A stretch of 64,000 bases of DNA, from NCBI GenBank assembly GCA_964541155.1, contig CAZIPC010000004.1:222630-286629 (forward strand), written 5' to 3'. Of the stretch, positions 28,699-38,128 are shown one piece after another (positions within the stretch are counted from its first letter, which is position 1; the number at the start of each line of letters is the position of its first letter). A program made the translations under genes and the position numbers. The stretch is from UBA4416 sp964541155. Its GTDB lineage: Bacteria > Bacteroidota > Bacteroidia > B-17B0 > Aurantibacillaceae. The notes beneath the pieces are model-generated. The model searched no databases, had not been told where the DNA came from, and saw nothing but the letters and a program-made list of their open reading frames with translations.

Positions 28699-30729
28699 TT
28701 ATTTTAGCATTTCCAAAAATTCCTCTTCGTTAATTAATTTTACGCCAAGTGATTCTGCTTTTTTTAATTTTTCGGGCCCCATATTATCACCTGCTAATAC
28801 ATAGCTTGTTTTTTTGGAGATTGAACTTGAGTTTTTTCCGCCATGTAGTTCAATCATGTCTTTATATTGTTCTCGGCTGTGTTTTTCAAACACGCCACTA
28901 ATCACAAAGGTTAAGTCTTTTAGCTTATCGCTACCACCTTGTTGTTGTTCTTCGCTTAACTCAAATTGCAAGCCAGCTTGTTTTAGGCGTAAAATAATGT
29001 CTTTGTTTTTTTGGTTAGTAAAAAAATCAGCAATGCTAATGGCAATAATTTCTCCAACTTCATCAATGGCTAATAATTCTTCTTTGGTAGAGTGTATCAA
29101 TACATCTAATGATTTTACTTTTTTTGCAATTTTTTTCGCGGTCGTTTCTCCCACATGTCTAATGCCAATGGCATACAGCACACGTTCAAAAGGCACTTGT
29201 TTGCTGGCTTCTAATCCTTCTATTAAATTGTTCGCCGATTTTTCGGCCATGCGTTCTAAAGGCAATAGTTGTTCTTTTTTTACATCATACAAGTCGGCTA
29301 TGTTTTTTACTAAGCCTGCATTGTATAATTGCACTAAGGTTTCGCCACCCAAACTATCAATGTTCATGGCCTTACGCGATACAAAATGATCCATCTTACC
29401 TATCACCTGTGGCGGGCATTCATTTTCGTTAGGGCAATAATGGTTAGCTTCACCTTCGTAGCGTTTCAGTTCAGTATTGCATTCGGGGCAATGAGTGATG
29501 TATTGTGTAGATTCTGTATTTGGTTTACGTCTGGTTAAATCTACTCCAATAATTTTAGGAATAATTTCTCCGCCTTTTTCTACAAACACAAAATCGCCCA
29601 CACGCACATCTAATTTTTCTATAATATCGGCATTGTGCAACGAGGCACGTTTTACGGTGGTGCCACCTAATGCCACTGGTTGCAAATTAGCTACGGGTGT
29701 AATAGCACCTGTGCGCCCCACTTGATAAGCAATGCTTAATAACTCTGTGCTCACTTGCTCGGCTTTAAACTTGTAGGCAATAGCCCATCGTGGCGATTTA
29801 GCTGTAAAACCAAGGTTTTGTTGTTGGTTATAATTATTTACTTTAATCACAATGCCATCAATGTCATAGGGTAAATCAAAACGTTTTTTATCCCAGTAAT
29901 TAATAAAATCAATTACTTCATTAATGCCGTTGCATAATTTAGCGTCTTCCGAAATTTTAAAGCCCCAAGTTTTAGCGGCATGCATATTTTCAAAATGCGA
30001 TTGGTGTGGTAAACCATCGCCTAACACATAATATAAAAAGCAATCCAATTTGCGTTTAGCCACTTGCGCCGAGTCTTGCATTTTCATACTACCAGATGCG
30101 GCGTTACGAGGGTTTGCCATCAAGGCATCCCCAATTTCTTCGCGTTCTTTGTTAATGGCATCAAACACTGGCCTTGGCATAAATACCTCACCACGTATTT
30201 CAAACTTAGCAGGGTAGTGGTCTTTTAATGTTAAAGGGATAGATTTGATGGTTTTAGCATTGGTGGTCACATCATCGCCTTGCACACCATCGCCACGGGT
30301 AATGGCTTGTTTTAATTGTCCGTCTTCATAAATTAAACTAATCGATAAACCATCAAATTTTAATTCGCATACATATTCAATGTCTTGATTAAATAATGTT
30401 CCAGAAGAAATGATTCCTAATCCTTCTTTTACTCGTCTGTCAAAATCTATTAAGTCTTCTTGATTATAACTATTACTTAACGATAACATGGCGTATTGAT
30501 GTTTTACGCTTTTAAATGTTTTGGTAATTTGTCCGCCAACACGCTGGCTAGGCGAGTTTTCTGATAAAAATTGAGGAAATTGTTTTTCTAATGCTATTAA
30601 TTCTTCCAATAACATATCAAATGCATAATCACTAATAGTTGGATTATCTAACACATAGTAATTATAGTTGTGTTCTTCTATTTCTTTTGAAAGTTGTTGT
30701 ATTTTATTTTTAGCCTCGTTAGGAATCAT
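28699..30729 (-). CDS. ligA: NAD-dependent DNA ligase
   Basis: 676 residues, normal for LigA, which seals nicks in replication and repair using NAD+. In order: Ia domain with YNYYVLDNPTISDYAFD, adenylation domain with the AMP-accepting Lys in VCELKFDGLSISL (about residue 123) and DGIVIKVN, OB fold, Cys4 zinc finger (CPECNTELKRYEGE, NHYCPNENECP), helix-hairpin-helix region with YAIGIRHVGETTAKKI, and a C-terminal BRCT domain (LTFVISGVFEKHSREQYK). Single gene. Its promoter region lies in 30730-30856, shared with the divergent copper locus. Confidence 0.97.
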   Translation of the reverse strand: MIPNEAKNKIQQLSKEIEEHNYNYYVLDNPTISDYAFDMLLEELIALEKQFPQFLSENSPSQRVGGQITKTFKSVKHQYAMLSLSNSYNQEDLIDFDRRVKEGLGIISSGTLFNQDIEYVCELKFDGLSISLIYEDGQLKQAITRGDGVQGDDVTTNAKTIKSIPLTLKDHYPAKFEIRGEVFMPRPVFDAINKEREEIGDALMANPRNAASGSMKMQDSAQVAKRKLDCFLYYVLGDGLPHQSHFENMHAAKTWGFKISEDAKLCNGINEVIDFINYWDKKRFDLPYDIDGIVIKVNNYNQQQNLGFTAKSPRWAIAYKFKAEQVSTELLSIAYQVGRTGAITPVANLQPVALGGTTVKRASLHNADIIEKLDVRVGDFVFVEKGGEIIPKIIGVDLTRRKPNTESTQYITHCPECNTELKRYEGEANHYCPNENECPPQVIGKMDHFVSRKAMNIDSLGGETLVQLYNAGLVKNIADLYDVKKEQLLPLERMAEKSANNLIEGLEASKQVPFERVLYAIGIRHVGETTAKKIAKKVKSLDVLIHSTKEELLAIDEVGEIIAISIADFFTNQKNKDIILRLKQAGLQFELSEEQQQGGSDKLKDLTFVISGVFEKHSREQYKDMIELHGGKNSSSISKKTSYVLAGDNMGPEKLKKAESLGVKLINEEEFLEMLK

Positions 30730-30856
30730 ATTTCAGTTCTATTTCTATAACAAAATTGGAATTTTTGCTCAATAATTCAATATAAATTTGTGAGTAGAAA
30801 TTAACAGATGATGTAATTATACGGTTGGTTTTATTTTTTTTACTTAAATTTACTTA

Positions 30857-31240
30857 GTGAAAGTTTTTTTGTACATATTTTTCTCATTATTTTATCTGCT
30901 TTCTACCAGTGGCGTTGCTATTAATGCTCATTACTGTTCAGGAAAAGTAAAACGAATTTCTTTTTTTAAGAATTCTGAAAAAAATTGCTGTGGGAAAAAG
31001 AAAATGAACAAAAATTGCTGCAAGGATAAGGCGGCTTATTTTAAAGTTAAAGATAATCATCAGGCAAATAATCTATTAAAATCTCCTTCACCAACTAGTA
31101 CATTTTCAGCATTAATGTTACCTCACTTTGATGGTGCATTTATTGTACATCAAAGTGAGGTAAACTATTTTAAAAAATATTTTCCCCCCGTCTTATACCA
31201 CAATCCTATATACCTTAAGTATAGGGTATTATTAATCTGA
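30857..31240 (+). CDS. Exported Cys-rich protein of the copper locus
   Basis: 127 residues from a GTG start, signal peptide ending near GVAINA. The mature start AHYCSGKVKRISFF and the clusters EKNCCGKKKMNKNCCKDK are typical of a small HYC-type family found next to heavy-metal genes in Bacteroidota. The Cys pairs and His suggest metal binding in the periplasm or envelope. The C-terminal half is Pro/aromatic-rich with no clear fold. First gene of the cluster leading to the multicopper oxidase. The function is inferred from composition and context. Confidence 0.7.
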   Translation: MKVFLYIFFSLFYLLSTSGVAINAHYCSGKVKRISFFKNSEKNCCGKKKMNKNCCKDKAAYFKVKDNHQANNLLKSPSPTSTFSALMLPHFDGAFIVHQSEVNYFKKYFPPVLYHNPIYLKYRVLLI

Positions 31241-31354
31241 TTTTTTATTTAGAAAGGATAGCTTAACTATGTTTAGTTAGGCTATTGTTGTTTACTAATA
31301 TATTGCACCACAGTGTGCGTCATTTATAATTAAAATATTTTAAAAAATAAACAT

Positions 31355-32251
31355 ATGAAAAAAACAATTATCACTTTATCTACTATTGTATTAACAAGCG
31401 TATCGGCATTTGCTCAAATACCAAATTCTGGTTTCGAAAATTGGACAACTGTTGGTAATTACTCTGTACCAAATAATTGGGGTACAATGAATAATACTAC
31501 AACTTTAGCAGGCGTGTATACTGCCGAAATGGGAACTCCAGGTAATCCGGGCGCATCCTATTTAAAACTAACATCAAAATCAATAATGGGTTTAGGTGTG
31601 GTTAATGGAATAGCTGTAAGTGGCGTGTTAGATTCGTTAACAATGACTCCAAAATCAGGATTTGCATTTTCTCAAAGACCATTAAATATGACTGGTAAAT
31701 GGCAACATATGATTTATGGCAATAGTCAAGGTTCGGTATCGGTAAAATTAACGCGTTGGGATAATGGCTTAAATACAAGAGTAACAGTTGCCACAGGAAG
31801 CGTAACTCTTTCTGGTATGGCTATGAGTTGGGCAAATTTTTCAATACCATTAAGTTATACTGATGGAAACAACCCTGATACTTGCATAATTGTTTTAAAA
31901 GCAAGTGGAAGTAACCCTACTGATATGGATTATTTATGGGTAGATAATTTAGCTTTTTCAGGCACTGTAACAGCTATTCAAAATCAAACATCTGTTTTGT
32001 CTCAGGTTTCTGTTTTTCCAAATCCAACGGCCGAAATTTTAAATTTTAAATTTAATTTAACAACTGAGCAGCTAGTAAGTGCAGAATTATTTGATGAAAC
32101 AGGCAAATTAATGGTATCTAAAGATTTTGGAAAATTACAAGGAGAGAGTCAGCAGATACTAAATATTAATAACATAGCAAAAGGTATTTATTTTATAAAA
32201 GTAACTACTCCTTCAGGAATATCAGAAATTAAAAAAATAGTAATTGAATAA
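31355..32251 (+). CDS. Secreted protein with T9SS sorting domain
   Basis: 298 residues. Signal peptide ending AFAQ, then IPNSGFENWTTVGNYSVPNN, the start of a jelly-roll domain like the carbohydrate-binding or PCMD-type modules, and a second strand set ending in DYLWVDNLAFSG. Residues about 220-298 are a Por-type C-terminal sorting domain (VSVFPNPTAEILNFKF, GIYFIKVTT, IKKIVIE), so it should leave the cell or be fixed to the surface by the type IX system. Its link with copper genes is by position only. Confidence 0.82.
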   Translation: MKKTIITLSTIVLTSVSAFAQIPNSGFENWTTVGNYSVPNNWGTMNNTTTLAGVYTAEMGTPGNPGASYLKLTSKSIMGLGVVNGIAVSGVLDSLTMTPKSGFAFSQRPLNMTGKWQHMIYGNSQGSVSVKLTRWDNGLNTRVTVATGSVTLSGMAMSWANFSIPLSYTDGNNPDTCIIVLKASGSNPTDMDYLWVDNLAFSGTVTAIQNQTSVLSQVSVFPNPTAEILNFKFNLTTEQLVSAELFDETGKLMVSKDFGKLQGESQQILNINNIAKGIYFIKVTTPSGISEIKKIVIE

Positions 32252-32283
32252 TGTGGCTTATTAAACTTGTGGAATAATTTTTT

Positions 32284-34002
32284 ATGATGAAAAAAACATG
32301 GTATATTTTTTTATGTGTTTGGGCATTTGGTATAAATGCCCAAACACCACTAGTTATTCCTGATACAATAGCTGGACCTAATTATGTTTTAACGATGCAT
32401 CAAGATAGCGTGCAATTTTTTCCTATCGGAAAAAAATCTAAAACGTATGCTTTTAATGCAAATAACTATTTAGGACCCACATTAATTTTTCGTAAAGGTA
32501 ATAGCGTAAATATTACAGTTAATAACCAAATTGGAGATACCACTACGGTTCATTGGCATGGGATTCATCTTCCTTCAAAATGGGATGGCGGACCTCATAC
32601 CCCAATTTTACCGGCAGGTACCTGGAATCCTCAGTTTACGGTGATGGATAATGCTGCAACGTATTGGTATCATCCGCATTTTCACATGAAAACAGCTAAG
32701 CAAGCCATAAAAGGAGCTGCTGGTTTAATTATAGTAAGAGATCCAGTAGAGGCTTCATTATCCTTGCCCAGAAGATATGGTATAGATGATATTCCACTAA
32801 TTGTCCAGTGTCAGCAATACGATTCATTAAATCAGGCAATGCCATTAGGAATGCAGGATTCAACTGTTTTGGTTAATGGATTAAGAGCAAATTATGGATA
32901 TACAGTAGCTGCAAATTTACCAGCTCAAATAGTGCGGATGAGATTGCTAAACGCATCGGGCGAACGAACTTTTAATTTTGGATTTACTTCAAATAAACAG
33001 TTTAAAATAATAGCAACCGATGGTGGGTTATTGAATGCTCCAGTTAATGTAACTCGTGTTAGATTATCTCCGGGCGAACGTGCAGAAATTTTGCTTGATT
33101 TAAATGGTATGAATGGTCAAATAATTAATTTGATGAGCTATGCTTCTGAATTATCTATGGGTATACAAGGTGGTCCCACCATGCCTATGCCTCCTGGTAA
33201 TCCACCCATGGATAGTCCATTGAATGGAATTAATTTTAACATCATGCAAATTAATGTGGTGCCTCAAACAGCAAATGCCATCACTACAATTCCATCTTCA
33301 TTAACCACTAATGTTACATATTCTGTAAGTCAAGCTAGTAGTACCAGAACAATTAGATTTACAGCTGATAGCTTAATGGTTATGGACGGTCCCTTTTATT
33401 TTAATGATAGTACTTTTAATATGATGCGTATTGATTACGAAATACCGTTAAATGCGATTGAAATATGGAAGTTAGTAAATGAAACAATGGTAGGACATCC
33501 ATTTCATATACATGATGTTCAGTTTTATTTAATTGATAGAAATGGCAGTATGCCAAGTTTAGAAGAAAGCGGAAGAAAAGATGTTGTATTTGTTCCCCCT
33601 GGAGATTCCGTCATGTTTATTACAAAATTTGAAGATTTTACAGATACCATTATTCCATTTATGTATCATTGCCATATTTTAATGCACGAAGATGCAGGGA
33701 TGATGGGGCAATTTATTGTAAAACCAATTATTACTTCAGTAAAACAAGTTGTATTAAATCATAGTTTAATTAAGGTATATCCCAATCCTTCATCTACTTA
33801 TTGTTATATTAATATTAGCCAAATTAGTAGTGAGTATCCTCACGAGCTAAAGGTTTACGATATGACAGGAAGGTTAATAAGTTATATCCCAATTTTGGGA
33901 TTAAATAATCAAATTACTACGTCAGATTGGTCGGCAGGAGTATATACACTTGAAATTACTCAAAATAAAAATCATGTTTATCAAAAAATAATCATTAATT
34001 AA
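32284..34002 (+). CDS. Multicopper oxidase (CueO/laccase-like) with T9SS sorting domain
   Basis: 572 residues. Signal peptide ending INAQ, then cupredoxin domains with all copper-ligand motifs: HWHGIHL (about residue 89), WYHPHFHM (about 128), HPFHIHDVQFY (about 405) and YHCHILMHEDAGMMG (about 460), which supplies the type 1 and type 3 ligands. A Met/Pro-rich loop (PTMPMPPGNPPM) recalls the copper-binding loop of CueO. The last 80 residues are a T9SS sorting domain (IKVYPNPSSTYCYIN, KVYDMTGRLIS). Likely role: oxidation of Cu(I) to Cu(II) outside the cell, or oxidation of phenols. Only 2 bases separate it from the next gene. Confidence 0.92.
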   Translation: MMKKTWYIFLCVWAFGINAQTPLVIPDTIAGPNYVLTMHQDSVQFFPIGKKSKTYAFNANNYLGPTLIFRKGNSVNITVNNQIGDTTTVHWHGIHLPSKWDGGPHTPILPAGTWNPQFTVMDNAATYWYHPHFHMKTAKQAIKGAAGLIIVRDPVEASLSLPRRYGIDDIPLIVQCQQYDSLNQAMPLGMQDSTVLVNGLRANYGYTVAANLPAQIVRMRLLNASGERTFNFGFTSNKQFKIIATDGGLLNAPVNVTRVRLSPGERAEILLDLNGMNGQIINLMSYASELSMGIQGGPTMPMPPGNPPMDSPLNGINFNIMQINVVPQTANAITTIPSSLTTNVTYSVSQASSTRTIRFTADSLMVMDGPFYFNDSTFNMMRIDYEIPLNAIEIWKLVNETMVGHPFHIHDVQFYLIDRNGSMPSLEESGRKDVVFVPPGDSVMFITKFEDFTDTIIPFMYHCHILMHEDAGMMGQFIVKPIITSVKQVVLNHSLIKVYPNPSSTYCYINISQISSEYPHELKVYDMTGRLISYIPILGLNNQITTSDWSAGVYTLEITQNKNHVYQKIIIN

Positions 34003-34004
34003 TT

Positions 34005-34382
34005 ATGAAAATATTTAAATACATCGTACCTCTTATAATTGTATGTATTACTGTTTCTTGTAATACTAAAACACATGCAGATGATACTAAGGTTGTAACT
34101 ACCACGGTTAATGGTATAACCACATCTGTTTTTAAAGTATGGGGTAATTGTGATATGTGTAAAGAAACAATTGAAAACTCCTTAAAAGTAAATGGAGTAG
34201 TATCTTCTGATTGGAATACAGAATCAAAAATGATTACGGTTAGTTTTGATAGTACGAAAATTAATTTAAATCAAATACAAAAAAACATTGCATCGGTAGG
34301 CTATGATAATGTAAAGTATACAGCAGATGACCATGTGTATAACGAGTTACACGATTGTTGTAAATATGATAGAAAGCAATAA
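34005..34382 (+). CDS. Heavy-metal-associated (HMA) domain lipoprotein
   Basis: 125 residues. A lipobox-like TVSC ends the signal peptide. The mature part is an HMA fold with the metal motif WGNCDMCKETIENSL (CxxC), then DSTKINLNQIQKNIASVGYD. A C-terminal HDCCKYD adds a Cys pair. HMA domains bind Cu(I) or similar ions between two Cys. Cotranscribed with the oxidase and paralogous to the next gene. Probable envelope metal carrier. Confidence 0.88.
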   Translation: MKIFKYIVPLIIVCITVSCNTKTHADDTKVVTTTVNGITTSVFKVWGNCDMCKETIENSLKVNGVVSSDWNTESKMITVSFDSTKINLNQIQKNIASVGYDNVKYTADDHVYNELHDCCKYDRKQ

Positions 34383-34394
34383 TAAAAAACACAA

Positions 34395-34745
34395 ATGAAT
34401 ATGAAAGTTTTTAAGATATTATTATTTGGAATTTTATTTTCAATTAAAATAAATGCGCAAACAACCATTACAACATCTACTATTTTGGTGAAAGGAAATT
34501 GTGAGGAATGTAAAGACCGTATTGAAAATGCAGCCGATATTAAAGGAGTTAAAAATGCAATATGGAATGAGTCTACAAAATTACTTACGGTAACATATGA
34601 TTTAAATAAAGTAACCATTTCTGAAATTGAAAAAGTAATTGCAAAGGCTGGACACGAAACATCCAATCAACAAGCAGATAGTATTGCTTATAAAAAATTA
34701 CCGTCATGTTGTAAATATCAAACTACAGATTGTAAGAAAAAATAA
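34395..34745 (+). CDS. Exported heavy-metal-associated (HMA) domain protein
   Basis: 116 residues; signal peptide ending INAQ (the ATG at 34401 is also possible). Metal motif VKGNCEECKDRIENA, then the usual HMA strands VKNAIWNESTKLLTVTYD and a C-terminal LPSCCKYQTTDC. It shares the layout and the extra C-terminal Cys pair with 34005-34382, so the two arose by duplication, one becoming a lipoprotein and one a soluble periplasmic protein. It lies 3 bases before the TonB-dependent receptor. Confidence 0.88.
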   Translation: MNMKVFKILLFGILFSIKINAQTTITTSTILVKGNCEECKDRIENAADIKGVKNAIWNESTKLLTVTYDLNKVTISEIEKVIAKAGHETSNQQADSIAYKKLPSCCKYQTTDCKKK

Positions 34746-34748
34746 TTC

Positions 34749-37001
34749 ATGCATTTTAATCGACTTGTTATATTTATATTGACTTTATGTTGTTCTACTT
34801 TTCTTCATGGTCAGATTAAAGGAAGAGTCGAAGAAATATCTATCAATAACAAGGATACTATTCCTCTTCCAGGTGTTACCATATTTTGGTTAAATACAAC
34901 TATTGGTGCAACAACAGATGAAAATGGTTTTTTTTCAATTCCTCTATCTCATCAAACAAATCAATTAATAATTTCAGCGCTTGGCTATAAATGCGATCCA
35001 TTGCTAATTAAAGATACTACAAGGTTTTTGTCAATTCGTTTAAAAGGAGGAGTAGCATTAAATGAAGTGGAAATAGTATATGAAACCACAGGAACAGAGT
35101 TGTCATATTTGAATGCTATGAAAATGGAAACATTAAATGAGCGTTCATTAATGAAAGCTGCCTGTTGTAATTTATCCGAAAGTTTTGAAACTAATCCTAG
35201 TGTAGATGTAAATTTTACAGATGCAATTACTGGAACTAAGCAAATACAAATGTTGGGTTTATCTGGTCAATATGCTCAAATCACTAAAGAAAACATGCCA
35301 TATATGAGGGGGCTGGCAAATGGTTACGGTTTAAGTTTTGTTCCAGGAACATGGATTCAATCAATTCAATTAAGTAAAGGATCAGGATCGGTAGTTAATG
35401 GTTATGAAAGTTTAACCGGACAAATTAATACCGAACTTCAAAACCCTGAAACCGCAGATAAATTAAATTTTAATTCATACTTAAATCAAAATGCACGGAA
35501 TGAATATAATTTAAATTTAAAACACCGTTTTAATGAAAAATTTGCAGTGGGGTTATTAACTCATGCTAATTTTAATCCTATGTCGGAAGATTTAAATAAT
35601 GATAAGTTTATAGATATACCAATAGGTAAACAGTATAATATTATGAATAAATACATTTACCAATCGGGTAAAAATATTGAAGCGCAGTTTGGAGGAGGTT
35701 ATTTAGAAGATAGAAGAGAAGGAGGGCAATTAAAAACACTACAAAAAAACAATAGCGATACGTTGCCATATTATTTAATAGGAATTACAAATAAAAAATG
35801 GGAGCTATACAGTAAAACGGGTTATGTGTTTAGAAAAAAACCTGGAACAAGCATGGGATTACAATTATCGTATTTAAATCATAAGCAGCATAATTTTTAT
35901 GGCGAAAATAGATATACTGGGATACAAAAAACATTTTATGCAAATTACATATTTCAAGGAATTATTAAAACAACAGATAATACCTATAAAATAGGGATTA
36001 GTTACATGAATGATAACGTTGCCGAATTGTACCGTTCTACTAATTTTAATCGCAATGAAAAAGTAGGAGGTGTGTTTGCCGAATATTCTTATAGTACAGG
36101 AACTAAATTTAATTTAGTGGCAGGCTTACGAGCTGATTATCATAATTATTATAAAATGTTTTTTACACCTCGTTTGCACATGCGTTATGCTTTAAATCAA
36201 AATAAAACAGTTTTTAGAATTAGTGGTGGACATGCTTTAAAAACCGCAAATGTTTTAATTGAAAATGCATCTCTTATGGCTACATCAAGAGAGTGGATAA
36301 TTTATCAAAGTGATGTGAATATGCCATATGGTTTAAAGCCAGAAACAGGGTGGAATTATGGCTTTAATTTTACACAAAAAATGACGTTAAATTATAAAGA
36401 CGCATACATTATGTTTGATTTATATCGTACTGATTTTACTCAGCAAGTTGTAGTTGATGTTGATGCAAATACTCAACAGGTACTGTTTTACAATTTAAAA
36501 GGTGTATCATTTTCAAATACAGCTCAAATTGAATTTGGTTGGGAAATTCGTAAACGATTACATATTAAAACAGCATACCGTTTTGTAGATACAAAAGTGA
36601 GTTATCAAACTGGGTTAATGCAAAAAGCTTTATTATCAAGGCATAGGGCTTTTGTAAATATAAGTTATGAAACAAAAAATAAACATTGGTTATTTGATGC
36701 AACACTTCAATACAATGGCCAAAAAAGATTACCTCAAACATATTTAAATCCATCAGAATATCAACGCCCCGCTTATTCACCACATTTCTTTAACGTATTA
36801 TCTCAAATTACTTATTTAATTAAAGTAAAAAAAACAGATTTTAATGTTTATATAGGTGTCGAAAACGCATTAAATTACAAACAAATAAATCCAATTATAA
36901 GTAGTGATGCACCATATAGTAAGTATTTTGATGCAAGTATGGTATGGGGGCCAATTTATGGGCGAATGCTATATCTTGGTTTGAGGTATAAAATAAAGTA
37001 A
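34749..37001 (+). CDS. TonB-dependent outer-membrane receptor of the copper locus
   Basis: 750 residues: signal peptide, carboxypeptidase-like regulatory domain (PLPGVTIFWLNTTIGATTDE, FFSIPL), plug domain containing LNERSLMKAACCNLSESFE with an adjacent Cys pair, and a 22-strand-type barrel ending MLYLGLRYKIK. Such receptors take up large ligands using TonB energy. Position after an oxidase and two HMA proteins suggests copper or copper-complex transport. The Cys pair in the plug is a usual feature of this metal-linked subgroup as far as I recall. Last gene of the operon. Confidence 0.9.
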   Translation: MHFNRLVIFILTLCCSTFLHGQIKGRVEEISINNKDTIPLPGVTIFWLNTTIGATTDENGFFSIPLSHQTNQLIISALGYKCDPLLIKDTTRFLSIRLKGGVALNEVEIVYETTGTELSYLNAMKMETLNERSLMKAACCNLSESFETNPSVDVNFTDAITGTKQIQMLGLSGQYAQITKENMPYMRGLANGYGLSFVPGTWIQSIQLSKGSGSVVNGYESLTGQINTELQNPETADKLNFNSYLNQNARNEYNLNLKHRFNEKFAVGLLTHANFNPMSEDLNNDKFIDIPIGKQYNIMNKYIYQSGKNIEAQFGGGYLEDRREGGQLKTLQKNNSDTLPYYLIGITNKKWELYSKTGYVFRKKPGTSMGLQLSYLNHKQHNFYGENRYTGIQKTFYANYIFQGIIKTTDNTYKIGISYMNDNVAELYRSTNFNRNEKVGGVFAEYSYSTGTKFNLVAGLRADYHNYYKMFFTPRLHMRYALNQNKTVFRISGGHALKTANVLIENASLMATSREWIIYQSDVNMPYGLKPETGWNYGFNFTQKMTLNYKDAYIMFDLYRTDFTQQVVVDVDANTQQVLFYNLKGVSFSNTAQIEFGWEIRKRLHIKTAYRFVDTKVSYQTGLMQKALLSRHRAFVNISYETKNKHWLFDATLQYNGQKRLPQTYLNPSEYQRPAYSPHFFNVLSQITYLIKVKKTDFNVYIGVENALNYKQINPIISSDAPYSKYFDASMVWGPIYGRMLYLGLRYKIK

Positions 37002-37006
37002 TTAGA

Positions 37007-37141
37007 TTAATGCTTTCTTTTAGTATGATTAAAGCTAGGGCAGGTATCGCATTTATTTTTACCATTTAATAAATAACAGCTACTAAATAAGCCACATAAG
37101 CCTATTGATAATAGAATGAGGGGTATTATTTTTCTTTTCAT
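37007..37141 (-). CDS. 44-residue lipoprotein with CDTCP motif
   Basis: A small gene on the minus strand, stop at 37007-37009 and ATG at 37139-37141. MKRKIIPLILLSIGLCGLF is a signal peptide ending in a lipobox-like FSSC (Cys-22). The mature remainder contains KNKCDTCPSFNH and a basic C-terminus. Similar tiny lipoproteins with a CxTCP motif occur in many Bacteroidota, function unknown. It lies 5 bases from the end of the TonB receptor gene, converging on it. Too short for most gene callers. Confidence 0.75.
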   Translation of the reverse strand: MKRKIIPLILLSIGLCGLFSSCYLLNGKNKCDTCPSFNHTKRKH

Positions 37142-37245
37142 GTTTTGATAAAGATAATTAAATCTTGTAAAAAAATAACATGTTTTTGCAGTTTTAGTTG
37201 TTAATATAATTACAAAACATCAATCTAAAAAATGAGTAAAAAACA

Positions 37246-37253
37246 TACATTTG
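37246..37253 (+). promoter_or_regulatory. Probable rlmB promoter, -7 element
   Basis: TACATTTG matches TAnnTTTG and lies 39 bases before the rlmB ATG. No clear -33 element. Confidence 0.55.
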
Positions 37254-37292
37254 TTATAGGCTCAATATAACATTTAATTAAATTGCAACAAT

Positions 37293-38069
37293 ATGGATCA
37301 TTACAGAGGAAGAAATAATAGAAATTCTGAAGAAAATTTAGATAATTTAATTTTTGGTACTCGTGCCGTTATTGAAGCAATTAATGCAGGAAAAGAAATA
37401 GATAAAATTATTATTCAAAAAGGGCTATCTAATCAATTGTATAGTGAATTAAGAAAAGCTATTAAAGATTTAGAAATTCCGATTCAAATTGTACCACCCG
37501 AAAAAATTAATCGAATAACTTCTAAAAATCATCAAGGCGTATTGGCTTTTGTTTCTCAAATAACGTATTACGATGTAGAAGATGTATTAGCAGATGTTTT
37601 TGAAAAAGGAAAAACACCTTTAGTTTTAATTTTAGATAGAGTAACCGATGTTCGTAATTTTGGAGCAATAGCTAGAAGTGCTGATTGTGCAGGTGTTGAT
37701 TTTATAATTATTCCTAGCCGTGGCGCAGCACAAATTAATGCAGATGCGGTTAAAACAAGTGCAGGAGCTTTAAATAGGATGAAAGTTTGTAGAGTTGATA
37801 ATTTAAAAAATAGTATAGAGTATTTAAAAGAATCTGGTTTGCAGATTATTGCCTGTCACGAAAAAACAGATAGTTATCATTTTAATGCTGATTTAACTAA
37901 GCCATCTGCTATTATCATGGGATCTGAGGAAAACGGAATATCAAACGAATATCTAAAACGTAGCGATTTACAGGTGAAAATACCGATGAAAGGAAATATA
38001 GCGTCATTAAATGTATCTGTAGCAACAGGCATTATTTTGTTTGAAGCAGTAAAACAAAGATTAGATTAA
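37293..38069 (+). CDS. rlmB: 23S rRNA (guanosine-2'-O)-methyltransferase RlmB
   Basis: 258 residues of the SPOUT (TrmH) class. N-terminal substrate-binding domain begins LIFGTRAVIEAINAGKEIDK. The knotted methyltransferase domain has LILDRVTDVRNFGAIARSAD (motif 1), IIMGSEENGIS (motif 2) and IPMKGNIASLNVSVATGI (motif 3), all intact. RlmB methylates the 2'-O of G2251 in the P-loop of 23S rRNA. Close TrmH-group relatives with other targets cannot be excluded. Confidence 0.93.
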   Translation: MDHYRGRNNRNSEENLDNLIFGTRAVIEAINAGKEIDKIIIQKGLSNQLYSELRKAIKDLEIPIQIVPPEKINRITSKNHQGVLAFVSQITYYDVEDVLADVFEKGKTPLVLILDRVTDVRNFGAIARSADCAGVDFIIIPSRGAAQINADAVKTSAGALNRMKVCRVDNLKNSIEYLKESGLQIIACHEKTDSYHFNADLTKPSAIIMGSEENGISNEYLKRSDLQVKIPMKGNIASLNVSVATGIILFEAVKQRLD

Positions 38070-38128
38070 AATACCTTTTTTGAAAAATATAAAAAATGAA
38101 TTTTTGAATGTAAAAGTTAAAATTGCAG

